A stretch of 5,611 nt of DNA from Cryomorphaceae bacterium. GTDB lineage: Bacteria; Bacteroidota; Bacteroidia; Flavobacteriales; Schleiferiaceae. Each line of letters begins with the position of its first letter. The first letter of the stretch is position 1. The translations under genes and the position numbers were made by a program. The stretch spans positions 1-5,611 of the forward strand of contig JAIUMB010000140.1 of assembly GCA_022565745.1 (NCBI GenBank). Reading direction: 5' to 3'. The notes below the pieces were generated by a model. The model was given only the letters and a program-made list of their open reading frames with translations, was not told the origin of the DNA and did not search any database. Shown here piece by piece: positions 5,030-5,611 of this stretch.

Positions 5030-5611
5030 TTAGAATATCCAAATAACCGAAAGTCTTCCTGTTCGGGTAGAAAGATTTAAGTTAAACTCACTGTTTCTGT
5101 TGGAGATGGATTGAATTTCGTTTTCTCTATTCCCACTTGATTGACTGTACCCAATAAACCCATACGTCAACTCAACCATTAATTTCGAGTAAATAGGAAT
5201 GACGAGACCTGGTGAAAGTCCGGCATTAAAAAAATCCCAATAATCGCTGTTTGCAGGAACCTTATAAGATTGGCCTAGGAACTTTGAAATTTCTCTCTGT
5301 AAAAAATCGCTCGGTGAGTCGTCGTGTCCAAAACGTCTGCCTCCACCAAATTCGGCAAACCCTTCCAAGGAGAACAGCACATGTTCATTGATGGGTTTAA
5401 ACCATTTGACAGAAGGACCGATAGAAAAGGTGTTCGTAAGATTGCCTTTTCTGAAAATTGAGAATGGTTTTTCGTAACCATACCCCAGCCTGCCTCCGAT
5501 GGCCCAGTTGTCCGATATCATTTTATGTAAATGGACGGATGTTTTAATCCCTATGAGTTCGGACTTGCTGTTACCGCCAAAGTCTTCGGAAAAAATAAAG
5601 TTTAATGACCC
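5030..5611 (-). CDS. Outer-membrane beta-barrel (porin-like) protein, upstream member of the pair, 5' end outside the window
   Basis: The frame ends at the TAA 5032-5030 and stays open to the right edge, giving 193 visible residues; signal peptide and start lie beyond 5611. An internal ATG at 5521 is not the start, because barrel-like sequence (GSLNFIFSEDFGG, then SELIGIKTSVHLHKM) continues upstream of it in frame. Strand-like stretches include NWAIGGRLGYGYEKPF, TFSIGPSVKWFKPI, HVLFSLEGFAEFGGG, GLSPGLVIPIYSKLMVELTY and the terminal GRLSVIWIF ending in Phe. The segment PGLVIPIYSKLMVELTYGFI with following GYSQ lines up with PGLAFALSSNLFLEAFFGRF and SYNQ in the neighbouring protein, so the two look like diverged tandem paralogues. 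Only 12 nt (AAAAATTAGACA on the coding strand) separates its stop from the next ATG, which supports an operon. Function beyond a small outer-membrane barrel is unknown. Confidence 0.78.
   Translation of the reverse strand, partial: GSLNFIFSEDFGGNSKSELIGIKTSVHLHKMISDNWAIGGRLGYGYEKPFSIFRKGNLTNTFSIGPSVKWFKPINEHVLFSLEGFAEFGGGRRFGHDDSPSDFLQREISKFLGQSYKVPANSDYWDFFNAGLSPGLVIPIYSKLMVELTYGFIGYSQSSGNRENEIQSISNRNSEFNLNLSTRTGRLSVIWIF

Noticed and set aside
5275..5481. Minus-strand open frame of 68 codons
   Set aside because: It is out of frame inside the upstream barrel gene, whose own frame shows barrel-type strands.

Overview
The window looks like chromosomal DNA from a member of the Bacteroidota. The AspRS fragment closely resembles Bacteroidota AspRS as I remember those sequences. 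The fic gene has a TAnnTTTG-type -7 box. The starts I examined have A-rich leaders without a Shine-Dalgarno motif. Two outer-membrane beta-barrel-type proteins end in aromatic Phe. No rRNA, tRNA, CRISPR array or intact insertion sequence is visible.

Layout, left to right. Positions 1-1336 (minus) hold the first 445 codons of aspS, cut by the left edge. Positions 1337-2013 have no intact gene but contain two apparent relics: a frameshifted N-terminal piece of a Fic-family gene (about 1511-1680, minus) and an open 3' end that reads like the last strands of a beta-barrel protein (1668-1886, plus). Positions 2014-3027 (plus) encode a membrane-anchored SRPBCC plus GyrI-like two-domain protein, followed by an intrinsic terminator (3042-3096). 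Convergent to it, 3130-4170 (minus) encodes a Fic-family protein with an N-terminal winged-helix domain. Its Fic motif starts with Gln where the catalytic His normally sits. Upstream of it, on the same strand, are two tandem outer-membrane beta-barrel-type proteins (4310-5017 and 5030-beyond 5611) that are 12 nt apart and look like diverged paralogues. The second runs off the right edge.

The most striking non-coding structure lies over the fic promoter. Four copies of the hexamer AGCTCA/TGAGCT (4187, 4209, 4229, 4251) form an exact dyad: two forward copies 22 bp apart, then two inverted copies 22 bp apart, centred at 4221.5. They interleave with the predicted -33 and -7 boxes. Because the gene product has a DNA-binding-type N-terminus, autoregulation is an attractive but unproven reading.

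Functional picture: aspS is housekeeping. The SRPBCC/GyrI-like protein is probably a ligand-binding or envelope-associated protein of unknown ligand. The fic locus and barrel pair are AT-rich compared with aspS and look like accessory content. The second, broken fic relic less than 2 kb away suggests that Fic-type genes have come and gone here.
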